Assembly: GCF_003860345.1 (NCBI RefSeq)
Contig: NZ_CP034179.1
Coordinates: 1,720,001-1,784,000 of the forward strand
From: Caenibius tardaugens NBRC 16725
Lineage (GTDB): Bacteria > Pseudomonadota > Alphaproteobacteria > Sphingomonadales > Sphingomonadaceae
Length of the DNA: 64,000 nucleotides
Direction: 5' to 3'
Below, piece after piece: positions 9,310-17,507 of this stretch; the first letter of the stretch is position 1; each line of letters opens with the position of its first letter. The notes below the pieces were generated by a model. It saw nothing but the letters and a program-made list of their open reading frames with translations, had not been told where the DNA came from and did no database searches. The position numbers and the translations under genes were made by a program.

Positions 9310-9768
9310 TCAGCTGCCCGAAGGGGCGGCTGCGCCCACTGCGCCGATATTGCCGAACAGATCTTCGAAGAACGAACGATCCTTGCCGAGAACCGGCGTC
9401 TTGTCGCCTTCCGGATCCAGCTTGACCACGCGTTCCATGCCCGAACGCTCGGTCGAGATCACGTTGCCACGCGGATCGAAATGCACCGCGAACACCGAAT
9501 GATCCTTGATCTTGGGCGAACGGAACGGCTTCTGGCGCGTGTCACTGGTGACGTAATACCAGGTGTCGGCGCCAAATTTGCTGGCGAACGTCGGACGACC
9601 CAAAGAGCCTTCGACCGACGACTTGTTATCGATTCCCGGTTGCACCGAATTGAGCAGGACATCTTCCGCAACATAGCCGCGCTTGTCCTTGATCGTGGTG
9701 CAGCCCGCCGTCAGCGTAGCCGCCGCAAGCGCCGCAACCAGCCCGATCCGCCCGAAAGCCTTCATCAC
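9310..9768 (-). CDS. bamE: Outer membrane assembly lipoprotein BamE
   Basis: A 152-residue SmpA/OmlA-family lipoprotein, an accessory part of the BAM complex that inserts beta-barrel proteins into the outer membrane. A short basic start and hydrophobic stretch end in the lipobox LTAGC (Cys23). The BamE domain follows, with the conserved order: a G-x-D/N-K turn, then GRPTFASKFG, then WYYVTS, then FDPRGNV. The second codon is also ATG, so the start may be three bases later. It lies about 60 bases downstream of the divergent hslV promoter region. The other BAM genes are not in the window. Confidence 0.9.
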   Translation of the reverse strand: MMKAFGRIGLVAALAAATLTAGCTTIKDKRGYVAEDVLLNSVQPGIDNKSSVEGSLGRPTFASKFGADTWYYVTSDTRQKPFRSPKIKDHSVFAVHFDPRGNVISTERSGMERVVKLDPEGDKTPVLGKDRSFFEDLFGNIGAVGAAAPSGS

Positions 9769-9919
9769 TGCATCTCCGATTCATTACGCTACAGAGCTGA
9801 TTGCGTCGTCGCAACGGCTCCTATACGGGCCTGAGCCTTAAGGCCCAAAGGCCCGCCGTGCAATGGCGCTTGACGCCGACGCTTTGAATTGTCCCTGAAT
9901 GACGGAGACACGCCGCATC

Positions 9920-10438
9920 ATGTCCCTGCTTTCCCGCCTGTTCGGCACCCGTAACGATCCGCGCGACGCGATGCGCCCGTTGTGGCACCGCGTCGTGGAA
10001 ATCTCGCGCGAGAAACAATGGTACGCGGACTATGGCGTGGCCGACACGGTCGCCGGACGGTTTGACATGATCAGTGCGATTCTGTGCGTGGTGCTGATCC
10101 GGCTGGAACAGAATCCGGAATTGAAACTTGAACCCGTGGCGCTGACCGAACTGTTCGTCGACGACATGGATGGCCAATTGCGCCAGTCCGGCGTGGGCGA
10201 TGTCGTGGTGGGCAAACATATCGGCCGCCTGATGTCCGTGCTGGGCGGCCGGTTGGGTGCCTATCGCGATGCGCTGGCGCAAGCGGACGATACCGCGCTG
10301 CGCGGCGCGATCGAACGCAATCTCACCTTGGTGGACGGGGCCGAACCTGCGAAAACGGCCGTGGCCCTGCGCGCCTTTCATCAGGCCGTGGCCGCGCTGG
10401 AAGAAACGGACCTGCTGGCAGGGAGGATCGCACGATGA
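9920..10438 (+). CDS. Ubiquinol-cytochrome c chaperone (CBP3-like) protein
   Basis: A 172-residue protein of the Ubiq_cyt_C_chap family, bacterial relatives of mitochondrial Cbp3/UQCC1, which assists assembly of cytochrome b in the bc1 complex. Family features are a central YADYGVADTVAGRFDM segment, a LTELFVDDMDGQLR helix and a GVGDVVVGKHI motif. I take MSLLSRLF at 9920 as the start because GGAG lies upstream; an ATG seven codons earlier has no ribosome site. The stop overlaps the next start as ATGA, so it is translationally coupled to the YceD gene, a pairing that I recall as common in alphaproteobacteria. Confidence 0.85.
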   Translation: MSLLSRLFGTRNDPRDAMRPLWHRVVEISREKQWYADYGVADTVAGRFDMISAILCVVLIRLEQNPELKLEPVALTELFVDDMDGQLRQSGVGDVVVGKHIGRLMSVLGGRLGAYRDALAQADDTALRGAIERNLTLVDGAEPAKTAVALRAFHQAVAALEETDLLAGRIAR

Positions 10439-10968
10439 ACGATAACACGGCAGACCACACCGAATTTTCCCGCCCGGTCGAACGCGCCCGGATGGGGGAC
10501 GGCCTGCGTCATCTGGTGGCCGATGCAAACGAACGGGCCGCACTGGCCCGGCGTTTCGGGCTTGTTTCAGTGGACCGGCTGGACGCGAACATCACGCTGG
10601 ATGCGCAAGGCGATGTGGTGACCGCCACCGGAACGATGCGCGCCGATTTCGTGCAGAGCTGCGCCGTATCGGGCGATGATCTGCCGGTCAGCGTGGAAGA
10701 GCCTGTGGCCTTCCGCTTCGTCCCCCATGGCACCTACCATCCCGACGAAGAGGTCGAACTGTCCGAAGACGATTGCGATTCGATCGAATACAACGGCATC
10801 GCGTTCGATCTGGGCGAAGCGATTGCGCAAGGTCTGGCGCTGGCGATCGATCCCTATGCCACCGGTCCCAATGCCGATCAGGCCCGCAAGGACGCCGGAC
10901 TGCTGGATGAAAGCCAGACGGGCCCGTTCGCGGCACTGGCCGCGCTGAAGGGCGGCAAGAAAGACTGA
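10435..10968 (+). CDS. YceD/DUF177 family protein
   Basis: A 177-residue cytoplasmic protein of the DUF177 (YceD) family, linked in other bacteria and plastids to 23S rRNA accumulation. The core has a TGTMRADFVQSCAVSGDDLP segment with a cysteine typical of the family, and an acidic EEVELSEDDCDSIEYN segment. Its start overlaps the stop of the CBP3-like gene by four bases. The usual downstream neighbour rpmF is absent here; the next gene is convergent ssb. Confidence 0.85.
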   Translation: MNDNTADHTEFSRPVERARMGDGLRHLVADANERAALARRFGLVSVDRLDANITLDAQGDVVTATGTMRADFVQSCAVSGDDLPVSVEEPVAFRFVPHGTYHPDEEVELSEDDCDSIEYNGIAFDLGEAIAQGLALAIDPYATGPNADQARKDAGLLDESQTGPFAALAALKGGKKD

Positions 10969-10978
10969 CATGGAAACG

Positions 10979-11005
10979 CCGGGTTGGGCAATCGCGCCAA
11001 CCCGG
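10979..11005. terminator. Hairpin between convergent yceD-family gene and ssb
   Basis: CCGGGTTGG (10979-10987) pairs with CCAACCCGG (10997-11005) around a nine-base loop. There is no T-run on either side, so it is a weak or Rho-assisted bidirectional terminator candidate between two convergent genes. Confidence 0.4.
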
Positions 11006-11055
11006 TATCGTGGCCATGGCAGGCGCCGCACACAAGAACGGCGCCGTTACCGGGT

Positions 11056-11607
11056 TCAGAACGGGATATCGTCGTCGAAATCGTCGCTGAAGCCACCGCC
11101 GGAAGATTTGCCGCCGCCGCCCGAGCCGCCACCGAAGCCACCGCCCGAACCGCCGCCTTGATCCCAGCCGCCGCCGGATGAACCGCCGCCGCGATCATTG
11201 CCGCCGCCGAAGCCGCCGCCACGCTGGCCGCCACCACCGCCACCGCCGCCGCCTTGGGCGCCATCGAGCATGGTCATCACCGCGCCGGGGCCCTGCAGAA
11301 CGATTTCCGTGGTGTAGCGGTCATTGCCCGACTGGTCCTGCCACTTGCGGGTGCGCAGCTGGCCTTCGATATAGACCTTGCTGCCCTTGCGCAGGAAGCG
11401 TTCGGCCACGCCGGCCAGCCCTTCGGAAAAGATCGCGACCGAATGCCATTCGGTACGTTCCTGCCGTTCACCGCTGTTGCGGTCTTTCCAGCTTTCCGAG
11501 GTGGCAATGCGCAGATTGCAGACTTTGCCCCCGTTCTGGAAACTGCGGACTTCCGGATCGGCGCCAAGGTTACCGACCAGAATGACCTTGTTGACGCTGC
11601 CTGCCAT
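11056..11607 (-). CDS. ssb: Single-stranded DNA-binding protein
   Basis: A 183-residue SSB. Residues 1-115 form the OB fold, starting [16 protein letters not shown] long glycine-rich linker, coded by GGC/GGT-rich sequence, follows. The acidic tip ends DDDIPF, which docks partner proteins such as RecO, PriA and polymerase III chi. It works as a tetramer in replication, repair and recombination. It starts 15 bases after the feoB stop on the same strand, so it could be read from the feo transcript as well as from its own promoter. No SOS box (GTTC-N7-GTTC) was seen in the short gap. Confidence 0.97.
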   Translation of the reverse strand: MAGSVNKVILVGNLGADPEVRSFQNGGKVCNLRIATSESWKDRNSGERQERTEWHSVAIFSEGLAGVAERFLRKGSKVYIEGQLRTRKWQDQSGNDRYTTEIVLQGPGAVMTMLDGAQGGGGGGGGGQRGGGFGGGNDRGGGSSGGGWDQGGGSGGGFGGGSGGGGKSSGGGFSDDFDDDIPF

Positions 11608-11622
11608 GAAAACTCTGCCTCT

Positions 11623-13509
11623 CTACAATCCTAGCGCCACGGCGCTCCAATAGGTGATTCCCGCAAAGATGTAGGCGAGAGCAAAGAGGTAGAGCAACAT
11701 GAAGACGGGCCATTTCCACCCGTTTGTTTCACGCCTCGCCACGGCAATGGTGGAAAGGCACTGCGGCGCGAAGACGAACCACGCGAGGAAGGCCAGTGCC
11801 GTGGGCAGGCTCCACCGCGAAGACAGCTTTTCACCCAGCGCCAGCGCGGCTTCATCCTCGTTTTCGGCGCCGACCGCATAAGTCGTGGCCAGCGACGATA
11901 CCGCCACTTCGCGGGCTGCCATGGCCGGAACCAGCGCCAGTGCAATTTCGTGATTGAAGCCGATCGGTTTGACCACCACCTCGATCCCGCTGGCGATGCG
12001 CCCGGCAACCGAGACTTCGACCTGGCTTTCCCCCGGCCCGGCCTTGGGGAAGCTGAGCAGCAGCCACAACAGCACGGTAACCGTGAAAATAATCGTGCCC
12101 GCGCGGCGCAGGAAGATCCACGCGCGCTGCCACAGGCCGATCGCCATGTCGCGCAGGCGCGGCATCTGGTATTTCGGCATTTCCATGATGAAGCCGCTGG
12201 CCTGACCGCGCGTCACCGAACGGCGCAGGATGAGGGCCACCACCATCGCGCCGACAATCCCGGCGAGATAGAGCCCGAACAGCACCAGCCCCTGCAGGCC
12301 AATGCCCGGCCCGACTTTGGTATTGGGGATGAACGCCGCAATAATCACCGCATAGACCGGCAGACGGGCCGAACAGGTCATCAGCGGGGCGACGAGGATC
12401 GTGGTCAGCCGGTCTTTCGGATCGGCGATCGAACGGGTCGCCATGATGCCCGGAATCGCGCAGGCGAAACTGGACAGCAAGGGGATGAAACTGCGTCCCG
12501 ACAGGCCGACATAGGCCATCAGGCGATCCATCAGAAATGCCGCGCGGGCCATATAGCCGCTGGCTTCCATCGCCAGAATGAAGGCAAACAGGATGACGAT
12601 CTGGGGCAGGAACACGATCACCGAGCCAACCCCGTTCAGCACGCCCTGCGTCAGGAAATCATGCAGGAAGCCGAGCACGCCTGCGGGCAGAATATTCGCC
12701 AGAAAACTGTTGGGCAGCGTCGCATCGACCCAGGCAATGGCCCAGCCGATCACGCTTTCCAGCGCATCGGCAAACGGGGTGGCCCAGGCAAACACCGCCT
12801 GAAACATGACGAACAGCAGCGCCAGCAGGATAACCGGCCCGATCCACGGATTGAGCAGGATATTGTCCAGCCGCGAATGCAGCCGATGCTGTGCGGTTTC
12901 CGACAGAATCGCGCCCTGCGCGATATTGTGCGCGGTGAGGCGGCGTTCGGGCAAGGTGATGTGCGGGCGCGGATGCCCTTCGGGTTCCAGCAAGGCGGAG
13001 CGTTCCGCCGTTTCGATCGCGGCGGCCAGTTCGGCCAGCCCACGGCGACGCACCGCCACGGTTTCGATCACCGGCACACCCAGTGCCTGTTCCAGTGCCT
13101 TGGCATCCAGCACCAGGCCATCGCGCTCTGCCAGATCGACCATATTGAGCGCGACCAGCGTCGGTCGGCCCAGTTCGATGATTTCCTGTGCGAAGACGAG
13201 ATGCTGTTCGAGATTGGACGCATCGAGCACGACGACCATCACATCGGGCTGCGCCTCGCCGGGGAATTCACCCATCACGACCTTGCGCGTGACTTCCTCG
13301 TCCGGGCTGGCCGCGTCGAGCGCGTAGGAACCGGGCAAATCGATCAGTTCCACCGGTTCGCCCGATGGCAGCGTGAGCCGCCCGGCTTTGCGTTCCACAG
13401 TCACGCCGGGATAGTTGGCGATTTTCTGACGGGCACCGGTCAGCGCGTTAAACAGCGCGCTTTTGCCCGCATTCGGATTGCCGACGAGCGCGGCCCTGCG
13501 CAAACGCAT
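11623..13509 (-). CDS. feoB: Ferrous iron transporter FeoB
   Basis: A 628-residue inner membrane protein with an N-terminal G domain and about eight to ten membrane helices. The G1 loop is GNPNAGKSALFNALTG (residues 9-24), G3 is DLPGS and G4 is NMVD. A helical GDI-like segment links to the membrane part, which contains the family Gate-type repeats. It imports Fe2+ under low-oxygen or low-iron conditions. It is shorter than the E. coli protein of about 770 residues, and I see no C-terminal FeoC-like domain. The start overlaps the feoA stop by one base (TGATG), indicating coupling. Confidence 0.95.
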   Translation of the reverse strand: MRLRRAALVGNPNAGKSALFNALTGARQKIANYPGVTVERKAGRLTLPSGEPVELIDLPGSYALDAASPDEEVTRKVVMGEFPGEAQPDVMVVVLDASNLEQHLVFAQEIIELGRPTLVALNMVDLAERDGLVLDAKALEQALGVPVIETVAVRRRGLAELAAAIETAERSALLEPEGHPRPHITLPERRLTAHNIAQGAILSETAQHRLHSRLDNILLNPWIGPVILLALLFVMFQAVFAWATPFADALESVIGWAIAWVDATLPNSFLANILPAGVLGFLHDFLTQGVLNGVGSVIVFLPQIVILFAFILAMEASGYMARAAFLMDRLMAYVGLSGRSFIPLLSSFACAIPGIMATRSIADPKDRLTTILVAPLMTCSARLPVYAVIIAAFIPNTKVGPGIGLQGLVLFGLYLAGIVGAMVVALILRRSVTRGQASGFIMEMPKYQMPRLRDMAIGLWQRAWIFLRRAGTIIFTVTVLLWLLLSFPKAGPGESQVEVSVAGRIASGIEVVVKPIGFNHEIALALVPAMAAREVAVSSLATTYAVGAENEDEAALALGEKLSSRWSLPTALAFLAWFVFAPQCLSTIAVARRETNGWKWPVFMLLYLFALAYIFAGITYWSAVALGL

Positions 13510-13748
13510 CAGAGTGCCTCCACCTGCATGGCCCGGGCATGCGCACGGCGAATAGCCACAGTCATGCGCCCGACCATCACAGACAAGGGATCGCGACCGG
13601 CAAAGACGCCGCGATGCGACACCGCCACCCGCGCACCTTCATCAAGCCCCATGGCGCGAAGCCGCCGCGCTTCATCAGGATCAAGCACGGACCAGTCGAC
13701 ACCCGTCACACGGGCGCGAATTCCGATGGGTAACTCTTCCAGTGTCAT
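13509..13748 (-). CDS. feoA: FeoA, small partner of FeoB
   Basis: A 79-residue SH3-like cytoplasmic protein of the FeoA family, thought to modulate FeoB. It has MTLEELPIGIRARVTGV at the start and a LRAMGLDEGARV segment typical of the fold. It is the first gene of feoA-feoB, and possibly of feoA-feoB-ssb. A candidate Fur site lies about 30 bases upstream of its ATG. Confidence 0.92.
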   Translation of the reverse strand: MTLEELPIGIRARVTGVDWSVLDPDEARRLRAMGLDEGARVAVSHRGVFAGRDPLSVMVGRMTVAIRRAHARAMQVEAL

Positions 13749-13778
13749 GAAAACCCGCTGCCAGATCGCCCGGTATAT

Positions 13779-13793
13779 TGCAACTAAATCGCA
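13779..13793 (-). promoter_or_regulatory. Candidate iron-regulator (Fur-type) site upstream of feoA
   Basis: On the minus strand TGCGATTTAGTTGCA is an imperfect inverted repeat (TGCGA / TTGCA) 30 bases before the feoA ATG. It resembles the TGCnA...TnGCA half-site arrangement described for alphaproteobacterial Fur/Mur boxes. A separate perfect palindrome GCATTAATGC sits at 13791-13800. Placement and target fit iron control, but the match is by eye only. Confidence 0.35.
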
Positions 13794-13817
13794 TTAATGC
13801 GGCGCGCGAAAAAGCGA

Positions 13818-14486
13818 TCAGCGATTGGGGTAACGCAAGCGCCCCAGAAAACGGGCCATGCTGAAGCGTTGTTCCGGCGGCAAGGTCATACGGGCCTTGG
13901 CTTTTTCAAACCGGATGATCCCGGCAATCCGACGATCGAGGAATGCCGCGGTATCAGCCTTGCCCTCGCTCGCATCGTCGATGAATACCGCCAGTGTCGC
14001 GGCATAGACCCCGGCCAGGATCGTACGCTTGGTATAATGGTTGTAATCGCTCGTCCGGTCACCGGCGAGCCGCCACATCACATCGGCGCTGGCCCAGCCG
14101 CGGCGCAGGGCAGCAGCGGCATTCTGCGGCATGGCGAGAATAGCCAGCGCGCGCCGCACCGCTTCCTCGTGCCCGGCCACCGCATCCAGCCGGAACTGCA
14201 CCAACCGCCGGATTCGTTCGCGCACCGAAAGGTCGGCCAGCGTGCTGGCGGGCAAGGCCTGCGCCATGGCGGCATCGATTCCTTCGATCCAGGCCGTGAT
14301 CATCTGCAGCGCCCCATCGGGGAAGGCAAATTGCGCCACCGCGCGATCGATCCCGGCGGAATCCGCCGCCGCATCAAGCGCGGCTTCGCCCCACCCGTCA
14401 AACACCGCATTTTCGGCAATCCCCGGGGCCAACAGCGCGCGGATATCATCCAGTGTCAGATCTTCGACAGCAGCAACCTGCGCCAT
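13818..14486 (-). CDS. COQ9 family protein
   Basis: A 222-residue relative of mitochondrial COQ9, a TetR-fold lipid-binding protein that supports ubiquinone biosynthesis, especially the COQ7 hydroxylation step. The C-terminal half has the COQ9 pattern, with DVMWRLAGDRTSDYNHYTKRT as a hallmark and a terminal SMARFLGRLRYP. I start at MAQVAAVEDLT (14486), because upstream codons overlap the ankyrin gene. It lies one base after that gene's stop on the same strand, so the two are likely one transcript. Confidence 0.9.
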   Translation of the reverse strand: MAQVAAVEDLTLDDIRALLAPGIAENAVFDGWGEAALDAAADSAGIDRAVAQFAFPDGALQMITAWIEGIDAAMAQALPASTLADLSVRERIRRLVQFRLDAVAGHEEAVRRALAILAMPQNAAAALRRGWASADVMWRLAGDRTSDYNHYTKRTILAGVYAATLAVFIDDASEGKADTAAFLDRRIAGIIRFEKAKARMTLPPEQRFSMARFLGRLRYPNR

Positions 14487-14487
14487 A

Positions 14488-15135
14488 TCAGAAACGGGGC
14501 CCGTAGACCGACCCGGCCGGCGCACCAGTGGCGGCAGGCTTGGCCCGCGCCTGTATTTCGGTCAGCGTGGCGCTGTTTTCGCCCTGCAATCGGGCATAAT
14601 CGCGGGCCGAACGCCCCGAATTGTCCGGACGATCGGCATCCGCCCCCGCTTTCAGCAGAGCGCGCATGATACCGATATCTTTCTGGTGGACGGCGGAAAT
14701 CAGCGGGGTTTCGCCGGTATCGTTGGCATCGTTCACCCGCGCGCCCGCATCGATCAGCGCATTCACACCATCCACGAAGCTCAACCGGGCGGCCACCACC
14801 AGCGGCGTCACCCCGTGTTTGTCGCCAATATTGGGATTGGCCCCACGCTGCAGCATGAACTGGGTCCACAACAGATCGCGCCGGGCCACCGCGATAAGCA
14901 GCCCGGTTTGCCCCGTGGTGACATCGCGGGTGTTGACAATCGTTGTGCCGGGTTCGTTCAGATACTTGGTCGCGGTGTCGCCATCCGCTTTCTTTACGGC
15001 TTCGAGAAACTTGTAACTGTCGGAAAACTGGGCATGCGATACGGCAGGCGCCGCCAGCAGGGCCGCGCCCAACGCGCTGGCAAAAACCCGCTTGAGCCCC
15101 AGCGTCCGTCTTGTCCAAGACTTGCCCGTTGCCAC
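14488..15135 (-). CDS. Secreted ankyrin-repeat protein
   Basis: A 215-residue protein with a Sec signal peptide ending SHA-Q at about residue 34, then four or so ankyrin repeats. The repeats are recognisable by GQTGLLIAVARRD, GVTPLVVAARL, GETPLISAVHQKD and GRSARDYAR, with the usual GA-x-x-N/D turns between them. Ankyrin repeats mediate protein binding, here presumably in the periplasm. I choose the GTG at 15135: AAGGAG lies eight bases upstream, and it gives a clean signal peptide. The open frame continues far upstream, antisense to other genes, and is not coding there. Partner unknown. Confidence 0.85.
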   Translation of the reverse strand: MATGKSWTRRTLGLKRVFASALGAALLAAPAVSHAQFSDSYKFLEAVKKADGDTATKYLNEPGTTIVNTRDVTTGQTGLLIAVARRDLLWTQFMLQRGANPNIGDKHGVTPLVVAARLSFVDGVNALIDAGARVNDANDTGETPLISAVHQKDIGIMRALLKAGADADRPDNSGRSARDYARLQGENSATLTEIQARAKPAATGAPAGSVYGPRF

Positions 15136-15201
15136 CGCACACTCTCCTTCAAAAAACCCGGAATGAGGACTCGCCTCTTGCCGTATCGGGGTTAGCAGAG
15201 C

Positions 15202-15816
15202 ATGAACCCCAGCGCCATGATCAAGCATATGTTTCCTGCGCTTTGCCTGCCGCTCGCCCTTGTCCTTGCCGGATGCGAGATGTCGGGCGACAGCCCCACC
15301 GGCAAACCCCCGCTCGAAGGCGCGCGTATCGGCGGGCCTTTCACACTGGTCGACAAGAACGGCAAAACGGTGAAATGGTCCGATTTCGACGGGCGTTATC
15401 GCATCGTCTACTTCGGTTATGCCTATTGCCCGGACGTTTGCCCGTTCGACATGCAGAAGCTGATGCAGGGCTTCGCCAAATTCGCCAAGGCACACCCCGA
15501 TCTGGCCGACGATGTCCAGCCGATTTTCATCACGATCGATCCAGCGCGCGATACGCCGCAAGTGATCGGGGAATTCACCAGCGCCTTTTCCGACCGGCTG
15601 CTGGGCCTGACCGGCACGAATGACGAGATCAAGTCTGCGGCCAAGGCTTTCGGCGTCTATTATGCCAAAGGGAAAACCTCGCCCGGCGGTGGCTATCTGA
15701 TGGATCACACGCGCGGCACTTACCTGATGGGGCGCAAGGGCGAACCCATCGCACTCGTTCCCATCGATGGCGGCCCTGATGCGGTCGCGGCGGATTTGGC
15801 CAAATGGATACACTGA
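15202..15816 (+). CDS. SCO1/SenC-family copper chaperone lipoprotein
   Basis: A 204-residue thioredoxin-fold protein anchored in the inner membrane or periplasm by a lipobox LAGC (Cys25). The copper-binding CPDVC motif has cysteines 76 and 80, and the partner histidine is in MDHTRG near the C terminus. SCO proteins deliver copper to the CuA centre of cytochrome c oxidase or act in redox control. Internal ATG codons at 6 and 10 are possible alternative starts. The 3' end overlaps the next gene by 13 bases, starting a tightly packed run of plus-strand genes. Confidence 0.92.
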   Translation: MNPSAMIKHMFPALCLPLALVLAGCEMSGDSPTGKPPLEGARIGGPFTLVDKNGKTVKWSDFDGRYRIVYFGYAYCPDVCPFDMQKLMQGFAKFAKAHPDLADDVQPIFITIDPARDTPQVIGEFTSAFSDRLLGLTGTNDEIKSAAKAFGVYYAKGKTSPGGGYLMDHTRGTYLMGRKGEPIALVPIDGGPDAVAADLAKWIH

Positions 15817-16280
15817 GACCGCAATTCTGGACCCTGCCGCTGACCGCGCTGACCCGTGCCGAATGGGAAGCCTTGTGCGACGGCTGCGGGCAATGCTGCC
15901 TGCACAAGCTGGAAGATGACGATACCGGCGAAATCCTGCCCACCAATGTCGCTTGCAAACTGCTCGATACCGGCACGGCGCAATGCAAGGATTACCGCAA
16001 TCGCAAGGCCTATGTGCCCGATTGCCTGCGCCTGACCATGCGCAATGTGGCGGACCAGCACTGGCTGCCGCGCACCTGCGCCTATCGCCTGCGCGCCGAA
16101 GGCGATCCCCTGCCCAGTTGGCATTACCTGATATCCGGCAGCCGCGAGACCGTGCGCGAAGCGGGCATTTCGGTGATCGGCCGGGTGATCTGCGAAACCG
16201 AGGCCGGGCCGCTGGAACACCATCTGGTCGACTGGCCCGATGCTGGGGACCAGCAGGCCTTCGGAGACTGGGAAGCGTGA
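15804..16280 (+). CDS. YcgN/UPF0260 cysteine-cluster protein
   Basis: A 158-residue cytoplasmic protein of the UPF0260 family. The N-terminal CDGCGQCC (cysteines 25, 28, 31, 32) plus later cysteines in [24 protein letters not shown] and RTCAYRL form the family's cluster, which probably binds zinc or an iron-sulfur centre. The function is not established. It overlaps the SCO gene by 13 bases and its stop overlaps the next start as GTGA. Confidence 0.88.
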   Translation: MDTLRPQFWTLPLTALTRAEWEALCDGCGQCCLHKLEDDDTGEILPTNVACKLLDTGTAQCKDYRNRKAYVPDCLRLTMRNVADQHWLPRTCAYRLRAEGDPLPSWHYLISGSRETVREAGISVIGRVICETEAGPLEHHLVDWPDAGDQQAFGDWEA

Positions 16281-16998
16281 TCGACTGGCTGCGTCGCGAC
16301 CGGCAGCCACCCACAGTCATTCTGGCGGGGCAAACCGTGCCGGTTGTTCTGCGCCGCCATGCCCGCACCCGCCGGATGACCCTGCGGCTCGCGCCCGATG
16401 GCAGTGAAGTACGGGTCACCCTGCCGCAATGGGGCCGCACCGCCGACGCCGTAGACTTCGCCCGATCGCGTATCGCCTGGCTGGAAAGCCAGTTCGCCCG
16501 CATTCCGGTTGCCGCGCCCCCCGGGCTGGCGGCACGCTGCGCTATTGCGGGCAGGATCTGCAGATCGCCTGGGCGCCCCATCATCCGCGCAAACCGCGCC
16601 TGGCCGATGACGCCTTGTTGATCGGCGGCCCGGAAACCGGACTGGAAGCGCGCCTGCGCCGATGGCTGGAACAGGAAGCGCTGATGCTTATGGGGCAGGA
16701 TCTGGGCGATTATTGCCAACATGCGGGTGTCGCCGTGCCTGCCCTGCGCCTGTCCCGCGCGCAACGCCGCTGGGGCAGTTGCGCGGGCGATGGCACGATT
16801 CGCCTCAACTGGCGGCTGGTACAGGCCCCCGCCGCTGTGCGCCGGTCCGTTGTTGCCCATGAAGTGGCCCATCTCGTCCATTTCGACCATTCGCCCGCCT
16901 TCCACGCGCTGCTCGACGCGATCTTCGAAGACGATCTCGATGCCGCGAATGGCTGGCTCCGCCGCGAAGGACGCAGTCTCTACACCGCGTTCGGCTAA
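16277..16998 (+). pseudogene. YgjP/M48-type metallopeptidase, broken by a one-base frameshift
   Basis: A DUF45 (YgjP/WLM-like) zinc metallopeptidase split between two frames. The N-terminal part starts at the GTG overlapping the previous stop and reads to PVAAPPG. The rest continues one frame over from AGGTLRYCG to the end. The C-terminal part holds the zinc site AHEVAHLVHFDHSPAFH and an ending typical of the family. The break is at a run of six C (16517-16522) followed by GGG. One more C would give a continuous protein of 240 residues, the usual family length. Upstream frame 2 ends at about 16621. It may be a sequencing deletion, a phase-variable tract or a real mutation. Intact otherwise. 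Confidence 0.85.
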
Positions 16999-17063
16999 AG
17001 CTGCTGCGCGGCGACAACATGAAACACTGGCACTCCCGGTCGCACGCCCCTATCTAGGCGCGC

Positions 17064-17507
17064 ATGAGTTTCTGGCGGAAAATCTCTCCTTCTGGTGCCG
17101 TTCGCGATTTCGCGCACGAATTTACCCGGCCCAATCCCTATCGCTGGCCGGTGATCGGCGTGTCGCTGGCCGCCACATTCACGCTGTTTTCGGTCATGTG
17201 GCAGGAAGGCGGCGAAGGCCCGCCTCCGCGCCCTGAAATAACCTATATCACCACCTTCGCGCCCCACCGCAGCGACACCGAAATTGCCGCATCCAATGCC
17301 GCCAATCAGGCGCGTAACGACAAGCTGGCCGCCGAACAGGCCGCGCGCGAAGAGAAGGTCAAGGACATCTATCGCACGCTGGGCCGCGTTTCGGGCATGG
17401 ACGTCGACAAGATCGAGAAACAGGCAGCCGAAGAACGCGCCACGGAAGAACGCGCCGCAGCCGATGCGCACAACCGGCTGATGGGTCGCGAAAATGCCCC
17501 CGAATAA
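17064..17507 (+). CDS. Small membrane-anchored protein of unknown function
   Basis: A 147-residue protein I do not recognise as a named family. After a basic, polar N terminus comes one membrane helix at about residues 30-46. A proline-rich stretch (GPPPRPE) follows, then a charged alanine/glutamate-rich segment from about residue 70 likely to be coiled coil. This suggests a single-pass inner membrane protein with the long part outside. No clear ribosome site precedes the ATG. Its last codons overlap the start of ribD by 14 bases, so the two are probably co-expressed. Confidence 0.7.
   Translation: MSFWRKISPSGAVRDFAHEFTRPNPYRWPVIGVSLAATFTLFSVMWQEGGEGPPPRPEITYITTFAPHRSDTEIAASNAANQARNDKLAAEQAAREEKVKDIYRTLGRVSGMDVDKIEKQAAEERATEERAAADAHNRLMGRENAPE

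Noticed and set aside
11080-11250. Regular CCGCCG-type repeats in the 3' part of ssb, possibly a CRISPR or microsatellite
   Set aside because: They are codons for the glycine-rich SSB linker and lack any repeat-spacer structure.
11950-13797. Long plus-strand open frame opposite feoB
   Set aside because: Antisense shadow of feoB, with no recognisable domain.
15136-16905. Extension of the ankyrin protein upstream on the minus strand
   Set aside because: The upstream codons lie antisense to the SCO, YcgN-type and YgjP genes, and the GTG at 15135 with AAGGAG gives a normal signal peptide.
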